A DNA stretch of 64,000 nt, taken from contig JBAIAC010000059.1 in NCBI GenBank assembly GCA_037349315.1, positions 15,036,501 through 15,100,500 on the forward strand, written 5' to 3'. Position numbers and translations under genes: made by a program. Numbering within the stretch: position 1 is the first letter of the stretch; each line of letters starts with the position of its first letter. This document shows, one piece after another, positions 12,595 through 31,725 of the stretch. The DNA comes from Chelydra serpentina. Lineage: Eukaryota > Chordata > Testudines > Chelydridae. The notes under the pieces are model-generated. The model did not search any database, was not told the origin of the DNA, and saw only the letters and a program-made list of their open reading frames with translations.

Positions 12595-15500
12595 CCTTTA
12601 ACCTCCATACCTTGTAGAGATTTAAGATTCAGTCAGACTGCTTTCTTAGAGCAATGGGTAGCACATTTATCCATTATAGTCGCACCACCACACATTGACT
12701 ATCATGTGTGAAGTCTAGGTTGCGGGGACAAATGGCGCAGGGGAGGCTGCTCGGCAAAATTAAGGATGAGATCATACTCCAGGAGCCTTAACTTTGGTCC
12801 TGGTCAAGGGAATACATGGTTCAAGATATTTTTGAAGAGCAATTACATCTAGTGGAAGAAAATTTTAGCATTCTACAGCCATGTTGCTGGACTCTATAGT
12901 GCATCATGGAGGCACCTGAGAGCGGAATGCTTCCTAGCAGAGCAGGAGCTGAGTACGCAGCTCTTACAGAGATTTCTGACACAACGGGGTCAGAATTTGA
13001 AAAAAGCCAGATGTGTTTTAATTTGTTCCCAGCTGTGACCTTTCAGCTGTTTTTAAATGGCAGGTATTGTGCATCTGATTCAAGAAACTAGGTGCCTACT
13101 AAGTTGGAGGGACGACTACACCAACATGCATATTCACAAGGCAATCCCATCTCTTTCAGATGATTAACTGCAAAGTAGAACGATAGCTTAAATTTCTTGT
13201 CACTTACACAAAATGACTCACTAGGAGACAATTATAGATGTAAGGATGTTAACTCCATAGCATGCAAACCAACCCATTCTATATTACACTACAGCTTAGC
13301 ATTTAGAGTTATGAAGAGTTTCGAACTACAGTAGCTAAAAGATATTTGCTCCTCATGAAAGCATGGGTTGACGATCTACAGCTCTTTCAACCTTTTAGTA
13401 GTAAAGGTTGACTGGAAAAGGGATAATACTGGTCATTTTTGGCAGATTTGTACTAAACAGTAATGAGTGATAATCTCACAACAGGGTAGTCTTATTTTTT
13501 AATTATATGGATTCATGTCAGCAATAGGAGAAAACCCCAATGTGAGTAACATTATAATTTCATACTAATTCCATTTGGGGAGAAATACTAGTCACCATGG
13601 AATATATTATAATATCCCATGGCTAGTGGTTAATTTTGGGACTATCTCAGTTTTATGAGAATCCTCACATATCACATAAAGTTACAGGGCTCCAATCTGA
13701 TGATTCAACCCCATAATCTACTCTACCAGTGAAATATCATCTGTTTATTTACTGTGTGGAAACAGTAAATGCAAAGTAGGTCGCACTTAAAATAACACCA
13801 TCACCATTTTGGTAGAGGTTCCAGCCCAGTTGTACAGTGTGCATTCTTCAGCCTGTTACAAAATACTTCCCTTAGCGTGTATTGTGTTAGATAAAACAGG
13901 TCACCAATAGAGTGATTCTGACTGAGCTTTAGACACAAAGAGGCATTTTGAAAGAACTAGCTTTCACCTATGATGGTCTTGTGTTCTTATCATTTTTTAC
14001 TTTGAAGAAAATTCTGGTTTGTCACTCCTCATGGGTGAGATATTTTCTCTTCATCTCATAGCCATGCATGTTGATGTCATTGAAAGAAGCACAAAGGAAG
14101 TGAGACCTTCCTTTGTGTGTGAATTCTACGATGCCGGTGCTAATTTCTGAAAGGTGGGAGGTAGTGGAAGTTGACTTTGGTTTGGTTTTTTTCCCTTTTG
14201 TGCAACTATGTAAAATCCATTTAGATGGTAAAGAGCTTTCATTTTTTTCTTTTCTGTTTTAAAACTCTCCCATTGCATCAGGTCTACCACAATCCATGCG
14301 ATAGACTGTCTCTCTACTATTTTACCCTTCATGCACACATACGGTTTTATCTGTCCATTCCCCTCGGGTTGCAAATGCTTATCACAAAATCATCTCCAGG
14401 CAAGGAAGTAACTTCCTCATGAGTAGATGCTTTGTGGCTCTATAAATCAGGAGGAAAAGAGGGCACTCACAAAATGGTGGGTCACATGTGAATGTCACTC
14501 CAACTACACAGTTATGATGTGGGCAGGGAGACACCAGACTCGGAGTGGTTTAGCGGAGAGCTAGAGAATGACTTCTTACCCAGAAGTCTCTTGCTTTAAG
14601 TTCCTCCAACAAACATATCCTGGTCCTTGAACTTTTGAGGACTTGGGGCCCAAGAACTCTGCGAGTTCAATTCAACTCCACACTGGTATCCTGAGAATAC
14701 GTGTAACTTTGGTTCAATGTGGAACTGTTTTGTCACTATGAGTGCTCTAAAGTCAGCTGTTGCTACAGTGCATATGAAGTACTGATAGTGACAGCAAATT
14801 ATCCATTTCTGCAATAATTGATTAAACGAGTCTATTTACTTATTTATATATATCTATATATATATTTTCAACAGCCCTATAACACATTTGTACTTCAACT
14901 GATAGAGATGGGCTCCGTAACAATGTTACTGGAGTTTTGATTCTGATCACCACTATGCACCACTGATAGCAAAAATATTAGCCTTATATTTTAGCTTCAT
15001 ATAAAAGAAAAGGCATATGTGTGTGAGACACAAAGAAAGAAAATCATAAATCAGATCAGAGGCGCACTCTTAAAAACAAGCTCTGCCCAGCCTTGTCTGC
15101 AAATCAGAAAGACCAGTGCATTAATCCATCTTGATACTCACTTTCTAGAGTAATCATGTACTCTTAGGTACTGTTGTGTGTGTGAAACGTAGCGAGAGTC
15201 TCAGCATTCCGTGGAAATCCATAATGTGCAAGTAATGAATGTTCTACGTACTGTAAAACCTTTGGATTAGTCACACTGCCTAGTTACAGACAACCGATGA
15301 ACTGTGATTAACTAGGAACCCCAAATGGATTATTTAGTCCTAATGTCTCTAGCAAGAGATCCACCCCAATCCATATATTTTCCCTTCAATTTCTATCTGT
15401 TAATCTCCAGTACAGTTTCATAGAACTTTGTAGGAGACACAAGACAAACAACATGTCCCTCTAGCACATTCTTTACAATATAGCCTGTTTAGTTGCTTAT

Positions 15501-16659
15501 GACAGACATCAAGTACAGTTATGTATGCTATTTTTATAGCAATGTGATAAAAACTCACAAGATGGTGAAACGGGGGAAATGGTTCCACCTATTACAGTGG
15601 CACTCTACAGAATAGTGCCCTCTTATTGGCAGATTCAGAAGCATGCAGTGGACCAAATGCTGTTCTCAGTCTTGTGCATGCAACACATTGAAGTCAACAG
15701 ACACCTGAGGGCCAGATGCTGATATCTTTACTCAGGCTGACCCTGAAAGCAGAAGTTAGCCCCTTGTCTATGACTTTGAATAGCTCCTTTGTGTGATGAC
15801 ATGGATTTCTGGCCATTCATAGTCTGGGACTCCGTCATTCACACAGGGGGGTCTTGAGTGGAAACTAAAACTGGTCAGAACATTTCAAAAATGTTAAGAA
15901 AAATGAAGGGGAAATTGTGAACATGCCATTATTTCTCCTCCCATTTTCTGCCCTGCTCTACTGGAAGTGCTACTGATGTAGATAAGAGATGAGCTATGCA
16001 ATAGAGTCTCTCCTAGGAAATGCCCATGACAGAACATTCAGGTGTTGGCTTAATCATTTACACATAAAGGCAGTGGTTCTCCACTGGAGCTGAGCTCAAG
16101 AATGTAAGGGAGGGTGCTGCCAAGGAACTGCTCACGACTCCTTGATTCTCAGCTGTCTGGCCCTGGCTAAAATTAAATCATTGCGGGGAGGAACTTTCAC
16201 TGACGCCACTAATGCAAGGTGGCTCTAAGCCAGTGACAAAGTGGTCACCGCAGAGCCTTGCTCTGCCACACTTCCCCTCCCGGCAACAACTCACCATGTC
16301 CCTGTCTCTCCTCTCCCTTATGTTTGGCAGGGAGGAGGTGGCTTCTGGGGCAGGAGGTGTGAAGTCATGGCAGCAGCTTGAAGCAGGCAGTGGTTCCCCC
16401 TGCACAGGGGGAATTCTCCAGGGACAATCTCTGGCCACTTTAAATTCACTTTCTGCCACTTACGTAGCAAAGGGATCTGGGCAGATTGGAGTATTGGACC
16501 CAAAATGATACAAGGGAGTAAATTTCACCCAGACTTGATATATGCTATATACTATATGGGCCTAGTTGCCTATGCCTTTAAAACAAGCATATGCCTTTCC
16601 AGGCCCTGCCCCCCACCAAATAAGATTCTGTTGCTATTTACTATTTGTATTGCAGTATG
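12595..16659. other. KCNC1 intron 2, 5' part
   Basis: First part of the approximately 17-kb intron between the core exon and the tail exon. No exon is recognised. There is a short TA-rich simple repeat at 14841-14868. The stretch just after 12594 would be the 3' UTR of the Kv3.1a transcript. A repeat-like fragment lies at about 15655-15740. Confidence 0.6.
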
Positions 16660-16689
16660 ACCTAGCGGCCACTGTCAAGATCAGGGATC

Positions 16690-17010
16690 CATTGAGAAAG
16701 AAAGAGATAACCCTCTACCCCAAAGACTTGCAGTCTAACTGAACAAGAAAGGCAAAGGGTGGGTAGAAGGAATTATTATCTTCATTTTACATAGTGGTGT
16801 TTGGGAGAACATGCGATTAAAGTGACTTATCCAAGGCTATGCAGGAAGTCTGTAGCAGAGCTGGAGAATGAGCTGAGATGGCCTGAGTCCCAGAAGCATG
16901 CCCCTAACAACAACAAAAAAGACAATTAACAACAAACAGTGATAATAATAGTAGTAATCCCTTGCACTTGTATATCATCCCAGGGTCTCAAAATGCTTTG
17001 CAAGCATTAG
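16690..17010 (-). repeat. MIR-like fragments, inverted
   Basis: The stretch 'ttacatagtggtgtttggga' to 'aagtgacttatccaaggcta' and 'gtctgtagcagagctggaga' is a diverged inverted MIR. It is followed at 16965-17005 by 'cttgtatatcatcccagggt' and 'ctcaaaatgctttgcaagc', the start of a second inverted copy. 'ccccaaagacttgcagtcta' at 16718 matches the tail of the repeat at 25235-25345. Confidence 0.5.
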
Positions 17011-17769
17011 GTCTCCTAACTAGAGCTGCGTGAAAATCAAGTGAACCCAAATCTGAAAACAGAATTCAACCTAAACTGTTCAGCATTGTGCCCAAAGCCA
17101 CACGCTGCCCCACAATGACACGGAACTCAGCCCAAGATCACAAACACCCGCAAAACAGGCCCAAGTTTCAGGTTGGTTACAAAGCCTCAAAACAGGCAAA
17201 ACAAAACTCCAAACTATTTGGTTTGGGGTTTTGTTATGAAAATTTCACGACTATCCTCGTCCTCACCCCTGTGAGCCCGCCCGAAGGATGTGCTGGCTTT
17301 ATGGTTATGTCCTACAGTATTCATAGGAAGAGGTGGATGATGCTGTTTGTCAATCTATAATAGTGGGTCTGGAATATTAATGGAATCCATAACTCCACTT
17401 GATGTTTGTAACATCACCTGCATTTTGATGCCACAAATCAGCTGCACTCAGATGGAAACAGAGAATGCTCAGAGTTAAGCACCTAAAGAAAAGAAGATGA
17501 GTGATTTTTGTTCCCTGACTAGTACCCATCCCCAAACTCTCCAACTCTCTACATGGGATGGGACAAGATTTGACCCTAAGAATTTTTTATTTAATTGTAA
17601 CATATTGAGAGAGAGCGGATCTCCATTTTAAAATTTGATTTGGGGCTCCCTTTGGGTTCAGATTCATTTTTATCAGTGGAAACACTATCTAGAAAAGTTG
17701 ATCTAGGCTTAATTTCTTCTTCCCCCGCCCCAAATAAACCAAATAACCTGCACTCAAAAAACATACTGC

Positions 17770-17838
17770 CTCTGATTTTCAGGAGTGCAGAGGTCCCACA
17801 ACTCCAGCTGGAGTTAATGGGAGTTGCAGGTACTCAGT
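17770..17838. repeat. short palindromic repeat (MITE-like)
   Basis: It shows 'ctgattttcaggagtgcaga' on the left, 'aatgggagttgcaggtactc' on the right and a central 'actccagctggagt' palindrome. It belongs to the same degenerate family as 7286-7373. Confidence 0.45.
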
Positions 17839-18169
17839 GGTCTTGTCCACTAGTTGCAGTTTGTGATCGTAAGCAGGTTTTATGCAACCTACACTGCACA
17901 TTTTGAAGATACGAGTGCAATGAATTTGTGGCCATATACATACCCATACATATCATGATGGTCCACTAAATGACAGGTTTGCAACAAGGGGATTAGAACA
18001 TTCCACTCAAAATACCACTTGAGATCAAGAAGAATCTCAATTGACTGTAGCAGCATGGCTGTTTCTAGCCTTGCTGTAGGCTAGCCACTAGATAATACAT
18101 AACCACAAAGAACTGAGCAGTTCTCATTCACCCCCCAGCAGAAGGCAGTGGTGCTTATATACCCTAGAT

Positions 18170-18300
18170 CAGTGGTTTTCAACCCATGGTCTGCAGACCC
18201 CTGGGGCTCCACAGACTATGTCTAAGATTTCCAAAGGGGTCCACACCTCCATTCAAAAATGTTTAGGGGTCCGTCAATGAAAAAAGGTTGAAAACCACTG
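18170..18300. mobile_element. 131-bp hAT-type MITE with 8-bp TSD
   Basis: Terminal inverted repeats are CAGTGGTTTTCAACC at the left and GGTTGAAAACCACTG at the right, a perfect 15-bp match. Flanking 8-bp direct repeats are CCCTAGAT (18162-18169) and CCGTAGAT (18301-18308), with one mismatch. An 8-bp duplication and a CAGTGGTT-type end are the hallmarks of hAT transposons. The interior ('ggtctgcagacccctggggc') has no coding capacity, so the element is non-autonomous. Confidence 0.92.
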
Positions 18301-18308
18301 CCGTAGAT

Positions 18309-19329
18309 AGACTATTACATTGGGCCTGAGTCACAAAGGTATAAATGGGAGAAGGTTCCCCCCCTTCATTTTTAATTGTAAATGGCCTTTCTAGTCTTTA
18401 AAATTCAAACTCCATTTAATAATTCCTAATCCCAAATATCAAAATTTGCATATTTCTAGAAAAACAGTGCGATAATGATCACCTTGGCGTCACCCAAGAT
18501 TGGACCCGGGACCTCCAGCTACAGCATAAGCTCCTACAGCTTGAAATAGAAAGACTAAGTCCTCATGTGTGGCACCTGTCATGGTCTCATGTCCCCTGTA
18601 GGTCACGCACAGTGGGTGTTCTGTAATATCCCTTGAACAGTGGATTCCAATAGCACCTCCTAAACATTTCATTTGGCAATTATACACCTGTGGTCTAGCT
18701 TCCTGTAGTAGCAATAGAACTACGGTATTGTTCTAATTCAGAATTTTAATTAATATAAATGTCATCAATCTATTAAAATTTGAAAGAAACGTAAGGAATT
18801 GTGAACGAACTATTGGTCTCCTAAGCGATGGTTCAGGTCAGGGGGACAATGGCTGAAAGTTTTTGCCATCCAATGGCTGTTAGGAGGCTTACATGAAACA
18901 AGATGGTTGTCTCAGTCCAGACTGTAATGGAGGTGTGGCCAAAGCCCCAAACCACCAGGACCCTTCCTGGCAGTCCTAGTGGAGTGGACAAGTATTGAAT
19001 AGGAATGGAAGTGGAACTACTCTCTCACCCCTAAAATGGAGCCTGTAAATCAGATAGGAAAGAAATATGGGGAAGTATCCTCTACCTTGCTTGTGCTGTA
19101 CCTTTCCTATGGTTAAAGAGAGGACTTCTGTTTTCAGAGTAGCCAGCTGGGCACTTTTCACATGTACTACATGTGAAACCAAAAAATAGCTCCCCGTTAT
19201 CCCTTAGGTGGCTTCAACCCTTGCTTTCTGGAAATAAACTGGGTCAGATCTTCAGCTGGTGTAACTTGATAGCGCTCCTTTTGCAGCTACACTAGTCTAC
19301 ACCTACTCGGGGGGAAACACCCCATTAAG
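18309..19329. other. KCNC1 intron 2, unassigned
   Basis: No exon or clear repeat. 'gtcagatcttcagctggtgt' near 19245 resembles the edge of a degenerate palindromic repeat, but the matching right end is poor. Confidence 0.45.
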
Positions 19330-19790
19330 GCTGGCAAATAAGTATTATATCCCTTCATCTGATGGCAAAACTGAGACACAGACACCTAATTCTCAGGTTC
19401 ATTAAGATCACTTTGTGCCAGTCCTCCAGCACAAAGCAGCCTTAAACTTGGCAGATCCAGCTCCCTGAGTATTCCCTCACGCTAAGGGGATCCTCCAATG
19501 GCACAGGCCTCCCCTAGCAGCTCCTACATCATTCACCAGTGCAGGTGGTGTTACTGGGAGAAAAAGGATTGAGCATCCCTCCATCTGACTGATCCCCAGT
19601 GCCTGGAATTGCCATTCTGGGTCATGGGAAGCCAGATGTAAAATAGAGCAGCTTTTACATCTGAGCACTGTTTGGCTGGAGCAGAGGAGCTAATGATTTG
19701 CCAACTACCACAGAAAGAATTGGTAACAGAGATGGGAATATAACTCAGCCACCTAGTGCTGTGCTCAGCCCACTACACCACAACCCTCTT
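19330..19790 (-). repeat. possible MIR fragments, separated by about 280 bp
   Basis: 'gatggcaaaactgagacaca' at about 19362 and 'gatgggaatataactcagcc' at about 19731, each with weak flanks, look like the middle and the end of an inverted MIR. The intervening approximately 280 bp may be a later insertion. I could not find its target-site duplication, so the split is a suggestion only. Confidence 0.35.
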
Positions 19791-22354
19791 CCTTTATACC
19801 TGATTTAGACTCCACCCAAGCTTTCTCTATTTGTTACTTCTAAGAAGATTTGCTTTTTACAAAACAAGCACAGACCAGAAGTAACCAGTAGTTGACCCAT
19901 TTCTGCTCTCATTGTTCTTTGCATTCATCCATGCTCCATACCCTACAGATCATCATACTGTATTCTTTATTTTTCAAATCTAAACTAGATCCACAATTGG
20001 GTGCTCTAAGATCTTAAGGGAGATGAACTTTACCTAGCGAGGAACCAATACCTGGCTCACCAGACTGAGCTTATATGTGGCACCATTCCCAAATACATGA
20101 CCTACCCATAGATCCACTGCAGTCTATGGAATCACTAGGATTTTAATTTGACTCACAAAAGTACAGGATCAGTGTACAGAATTGGTGGACCATCTCTAGC
20201 AGGGACTGCGATGTACCTCTTTGGAAGGCAGCGCTTCTAAAAGCAAGACCTCTCACCATTGCATTATACACCTTTCCAATGGTATCTTCAGAGCAAGAAG
20301 CACTTGATCTATTCATGCTCCTGTACCTACTCCCTGTCTCCAAACCTATCAGCAGACAGGAAGCCAACATACTGTCACCTCACTTCAGGAAGTAACGCCT
20401 CTTGAAGGTGATATTCTCTGACAGTGATGTCACAATGTTGGCCAATCAGGGTTGTCTGAGGTGGTCACCTTATTCACTGAAGTACCTTTATTGCGGGACA
20501 ACCTGGAGGGACCCATTTCAACATGGTGGTGAGTAAATATTCAGAGGTAGGTCGGGTTTGAGGAGCATCTGGGAATTTGTCTAGAATACTAAATTTCTGC
20601 TGTAGAGGAGACAAATTCTGCTCTCAGCTGTACCAACGTATAATCTGTTGGTGTGACCTCTACTCAAGAATATTTCAGAATAAGTTTTAAAATATACAGT
20701 AAAATAATATTCAGGTGTTTGTTAAAGATAACTACATCTGACTCTATACAAAGCATGAAAATCTTGGGGTAGCTAAAATTAAATTGAGTTACTGTGTAGG
20801 AACAAATGAATTCTTTTACATGTTCTTCACATTTTCTCTCTCTTTTCTCTCTCTCTCTCGTTCTTTTTGTTAACATTTACTTGTTATTACTGTATGTTGC
20901 GTGCAACTTGTGTATGTTACAGACTGTCACATTTTATTCTGTGAAGTTTTTCTCCAATCCCCATCAACCTGAGCTCCATATTGGGCAGCAGAGGAGATTA
21001 CAATACTGTTCTTTAAATGCAAAACGACAAGGAATGTCACAGACTATAGGTAACTCCATTGAGGTTGTGACACAAGGTATTAATGCAAAGAGTAAGTACA
21101 CGATGCAAGAAAGCACGATCTAGCTAATGTGCTATTTCTTTCAGATAGTCTGCATGGAAAACAATTTTCTTTGCTCTCCAGCAGAAAATTTCCCAAACAT
21201 ATTGGCTGAGAGACCTGCTGTTTTAAAAAATCAGTGATTCTCATCGTAGCACATCGTCGGTCATTTTCAAAGACTCAGACCCACACTCCCTGTGCTGTAC
21301 TTCCAGCCATACTCTCCACACCATAATTTCATCACTTCAGTGTCAATTGCTTGTGGCTTATTATATCTTCACCATCATTCTTTTGATAATCTCATGTAGT
21401 TATTATATCCCTTGCACTTTAAGGGCCTGATTTAGCAATGACAAAAACAAACCTCTGCGCCTGCGATCCATGTTTCTGAATCCTACCCAAGGGTCTGGAG
21501 CCCATAAATATTTTTTTTCTGTAGCCTAGCATGGTCTAGAGTGGAAGCCAAATGGATATTTTGTTGAATCAGGTCCCGGCTGAGGCTTTTGGTTGTCGCC
21601 TGCATGTTATTTATGGGGTCTGGGAGGGAATGATAAAAAGAGGCTGTGAGGTATTTTTGTGTTTGTTTTCTAGAGAAATGGTATTAGGTGTATTGCTTCT
21701 AATCTCATTCTTAGTTGCAAGATATATTTAATTTCAAACTGACAATTGCCCAGACACTAAAGCAGAAAGGTTGTATTTTTATTAATTCATAATCTATTCC
21801 CATAACTCCTTATTCTATGGCATGCTCCGACCCTCTCGTAAACTGTGGGGAAACACAGAAGAGTTCACCAGCGGGAGGGAGGGGCATGGCAAAATAGACA
21901 ATTCCACCAATCAGAGATTTAAAATAGTGGGGTGTTCAGGGGCTCAGCAGCTCCCAGGATTTGGTCCTACACTTTTACAGGTCTCTACAATCTCCTTTGG
22001 AACTTAGATTGATCACTCTTACACAAAAATGGCCGTTTTTTAATAGTTCAGCGAAGGAAATGAGAGGAGGATGGAGGTAAAGTTGGCTTCAAGTCACCAT
22101 TTGCACTTTCCCTAGTGTGGGGATGCCTAAAGGTTTGCCTAGCCCCCACCATAAGCTACAGCAGCCTCAGGGCTGCTGAATTTGCAATCAACTGCCTAGA
22201 TGACTGTGTGGCTGAGCACGGCAATTCCCCAACCACAGCCCCTCCTTCTTGGCCATGCCCCAATGCTGGTGGCTGCTGGGGGTGTGGCAGAGTCATTACA
22301 GCCAGGGAATCCTCCTACACCAGGGGTCTTCCCTGCTGGGCAGACCCATCTTCT
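19791..22354. other. KCNC1 intron 2, unassigned
   Basis: No gene is recognised. A pyrimidine-rich simple repeat (TC-type) lies at 20832-20868, and a short A+T-rich stretch follows. Open frames at 20806-21123 and 20664-20876 overlap on opposite strands across this low-complexity sequence and are rejected. Confidence 0.5.
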
Positions 22355-22760
22355 CTATAAATGCATCAGGGGGATAAATACCAGGGAGAAAGGGGAGCTA
22401 TTTAAGTTAAGCGCCAACATGGACACAAGAACAAATGGATATAAACTGGCCATCCACAAGTTTAGGCTTGAAATTAGACAAAGGTTTCTAACCATCAAAG
22501 GAATGAAGTTCTGGAATAGCCTTCTAAGGGGAGCAGTCGGAGCAAAAATCCTAACTGTCTTAAAGACTGAGCTTGAGATGTTCATGGAGTATGATGAGAC
22601 TGCCTAGAATGGCATGTAGCCAATCTGCAACTGTTAGCAGCAAATATCTCCAATGCCCAGTGAGTGGGTGGGTGATTTTCTGTGGCCTGCGGCATCCAGG
22701 AGATCAGATTAGATGATCACGACGGATGCCGCAGGCCACAGAACTCATAGGCGCACAGGT
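22355..22760 (+). mobile_element. CR1/L3-like LINE 3' fragment
   Basis: The frame at 22368-22607 reads a LINE RT C-terminal tail: 'DTRTNGYKLAIHKFRLEIRQ' followed by a 'RFLTIKGMKFWNSL' block, comparable to '[20 protein letters not shown]' in the intact CR1 at 61.4-64.0 kb. Upstream and downstream parts do not align well. Its 3' end overlaps the pair of hairpins at 22679-22781. Confidence 0.75.
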
Positions 22761-22781
22761 CTGACCTTAGCGCCTATGAGT
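22679..22781. repeat. two adjacent perfect inverted repeats
   Basis: Inverted repeat 1: 22679-22697 pairs perfectly with 22724-22742 (19 bp, 26-nt loop; core GGCCTGCGGCATCC / GGATGCCGCAGGCC). Inverted repeat 2: 22743-22754 (ACTCATAGGCGC) pairs with 22770-22781 (GCGCCTATGAGT; 12 bp, 15-nt loop). They abut with no spacer and sit at the 3' end of a CR1/L3-like fragment. Confidence 0.9.
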
Positions 22782-24769
22782 CTATTGTGGCCCTTTTACA
22801 CTGCCAGAATGGTGTAAAGGGGGCCATAAACTAACAGTCAGGCCCATTGATTGTTCTGTCCACATAGATGTTCAGTGAAATGGTCCCTCCTCCAGTCATA
22901 GCATTTTAATTAGATTTACCTTCCCTGATGCAACAGTGCGAAGAGGCTAAATGCTGAGCAGCTGCTTCTGCAATGGGGATTCTAGGCAGTGTTCAGCTAA
23001 GAGATACTGTATGTTGGGAGTGGTGCAAGGAGCTGAAGATAGGCGCGTTTGCCAGAACTGAGATCCAAAAGAGCTTTAGTAAGCGTTTGAGTCCATCCCC
23101 TGTGGGACCATTCACAGGTCTGCGTGGTGCCTCACATATACTCATGTCTGCATGGTGCCTCCCTTGAAGTCAAGGCTATCAGAACCCTGCAGTGTTCTGG
23201 ACAAGTTGGGGTTCACCAGCTGAAACCTGCAGGTTTGGTTTGCAAGGGCTGGAAGGTTTGCTTGGAGGTTTCAGTTAGACTGGACACCCTCAGCAAGCAG
23301 ATCCTCGTCTTCCAAGTAACTAGTATCTTCCCAGCACTATCCCTTCCCTACAATCAGTTCATTTCCCCCCTCCCTGTCTCACCCCTGCATCCAGACCCAA
23401 AACCCCTTTTCTGACCTTGATATAGGGCAATGTCTTGCTGCTTCCCCTTCTGGGGCCAAGAGGACCCTTCTGCTGCACCTCTGGGTCTTTGTGGGATGCC
23501 AAGCAGTTGCTCCTTCAGCAGAGTTTGGTCTTTGGGGAGTAGACGTGCGTAAAGTGGATCGCTGTCTCCTTCAATACTTGAACAAGGGCAGGATATGCTG
23601 CTCCCTCCTCCAGTAGTTTTGTGGGAGCTGAAGAAACAGCCCTATGTTTCCTGGTACCTGGCTCTCTAATCTAGGGCTAATGAGGCCCCAGACTCTTTAG
23701 CATAATAGCAAGGGAGTCCTGCCGATGCTCATGCCCTGGGAGAGAACCCATAAATCTACCATGCAAGATTTCCTTGGATATCATGCTAAGAATTATGGGA
23801 GCATATCTCAGCCCCATTTCAGTTGACGTGGCCCATTCTCATTGCACCACGGGTCACGAAGGTGGCACCCCTTGCCTGGCAGCAAACGCCGTAAGGGTTG
23901 GAGAAGGCAACAACCCACAGTGAGTGTCCTTTCAATCCACCCATCCCCAAAGACTCTGCTATTAGGGAAAGTGGCCACTTCACAGCTCTCAAGACAGGGT
24001 GAGGAAAAGGAGGGAGCCACCCAATCCCCACATAAAAACCCCACACCTCCTGAAGATGTTAAGAAGGGTTCTTTTGATTGTTATTGGGTAGTTGTTGGGG
24101 GTGTGGAGAAGTTTGGCTACGGGAAGAGGATTTGTTTGGGCTTCCCAAATGCAGGAACCACCTCTGCATATGTTTCCCTGCATTCAGAGGCACAGAGCGG
24201 GGCTCATGCATGCATTGATACACTGAGGTCTGTGAACAATTGGATCCAGGGTTCAGATCAAGTAGGTCTGAGGCTCAATGCAAATGTTTCTCACAGCTCT
24301 AACTGAAACACAAGCCAACAATGGCAGTGAAGTCAAAGTGGCAGCCCTTGAACCTTTGTCGATAGCTCATACCATTGGGCATGGCCAGTCTCTGTTATAA
24401 CCCTCTTCCTGCATGTGCAGCACTCAAAGCATTACAGTAGAGACACCACACACACAGGAAAGGAGCTCTCTGTTTTGGCTGGACTGTCAGCCTTGCCTTT
24501 GAGTTTCGTGGCAGCTTTTATTAGTTTGTATCATTATCTTTGTATTTCAAAATCTAATTTTTGTTTGGAAAAGTCTTTGGCATTTTAATGGCAGTTTCCT
24601 ACTAGGGGTGGGGGTGGCATGAAGAAATTTAAAACAAGGATCCCAATAAGGTAACGATGAAACAAACTACTTATCTGGGAGATGTGCTGGTGTTTCTCCC
24701 CATATCTAAGACAGTTGAATATGGAGGATTTTTAAAAGCTTGTGTAATTAAATAAGCATTTGAAGGCAG
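22782..24769. other. KCNC1 intron 2, unassigned
   Basis: GC content is somewhat higher than in the flanks. It contains a 154-codon open frame on + (23842-24306) with overlapping minus frames. No domain, splice context or similarity is recognisable, so no gene is called. Confidence 0.45.
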
Positions 24770-24774
24770 TTTAG

Positions 24775-24935
24775 TCCTAGGAATGGGGCACTGGACTAGG
24801 ATTATTCCTGAGACTCGCCTGTTGTGTGACATTGGGCAGGTCACTACACCTCTCTGTACCTTCGTTTCCTGATGGGGGAAATAGGGGTCACCATACTTGC
24901 TTTCCTTTGTAAAGCAATTGGAGACCTAGAGAAGA
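24775..24935 (+). repeat. MIR-type SINE
   Basis: It reads 'gcactggactaggattattc', 'gtgtgacattgggcaggtca' and 'cctctctgtaccttcgtttc', then 'tgggggaaataggggtcacc', in forward orientation. This is a diverged MIR. Confidence 0.7.
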
Positions 24936-25234
24936 GACCTCTCTATAGGCCTGATCCACAGCCCACTGAAAATGGAAAGACTCCCAGTGAATCTAGTGGG
25001 CTTCTGATCAAGCCCTAGAAGAGCTAAACACTATGAATTATACCATGATTCAGTTAATAGTCCTAGCATAGCCATTATCTGATGGAAAGAGCTTCTTTGG
25101 TGCTCTCGTATTCCCATAGTAATACAGCATTTTGTTAGATATTTTGTTAATCAGGGGGTATATCATGCTACAGATTTTTATAAAGAACAAAATCTAAGTG
25201 GCATTCTATGTAAAATATTTTTTTATTGCGATAA

Positions 25235-25345
25235 TGCTCTAGGAGCCCTACTCGTAGACCGGGGGCCCAATGTGCTAGGTTCTGTACAAATGCCGAACAC
25301 CTTTTTGGTCCCTGCTCCAAAAAGCTTACAATCTAACAAGAGAAG
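25235..25345 (+). repeat. ancient dispersed repeat, same as 1560/2658
   Basis: 'gggcccaatgtgctaggttc' is followed by 'tgtacaaatgccgaacacct' and 'aaaaagcttacaatctaaca'. It shares its order and wording with the repeat split by the CR1 at 1560-2700. Confidence 0.6.
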
Positions 25346-25450
25346 ATGGGCAGAATATGGTTCCCTGGTATTCCACCCACCCCGAGACCAAGCATCTTTC
25401 CTTGAAAAGGTCACTATAATTTCCTTGGCTTCCGGTTTTATTATTAACAT

Positions 25451-25520
25451 GAAGCCCGATTCTGCTCCCATTGAAATCCACTGGAGTTTTGCAATTGGCT
25501 TTAATGGGAACAAGAGCAGG
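25451..25520. repeat. short palindromic repeat (MITE-like)
   Basis: 'cccgattctgctcccattga' on the left and 'ctttaatgggaacaagagca' on the right form imperfect inverted arms with a central 'tccactggag'. It belongs to the same degenerate family as 7286-7373. Confidence 0.5.

Positions 25521-31725
<6,205 letters not shown>

Noticed and set aside
23842..24306. 154-codon open frame in the KCNC1 intron
   Set aside because: No recognisable domain, overlapping frames on the opposite strand, no splice or promoter context. It fits chance in a GC-richer stretch.
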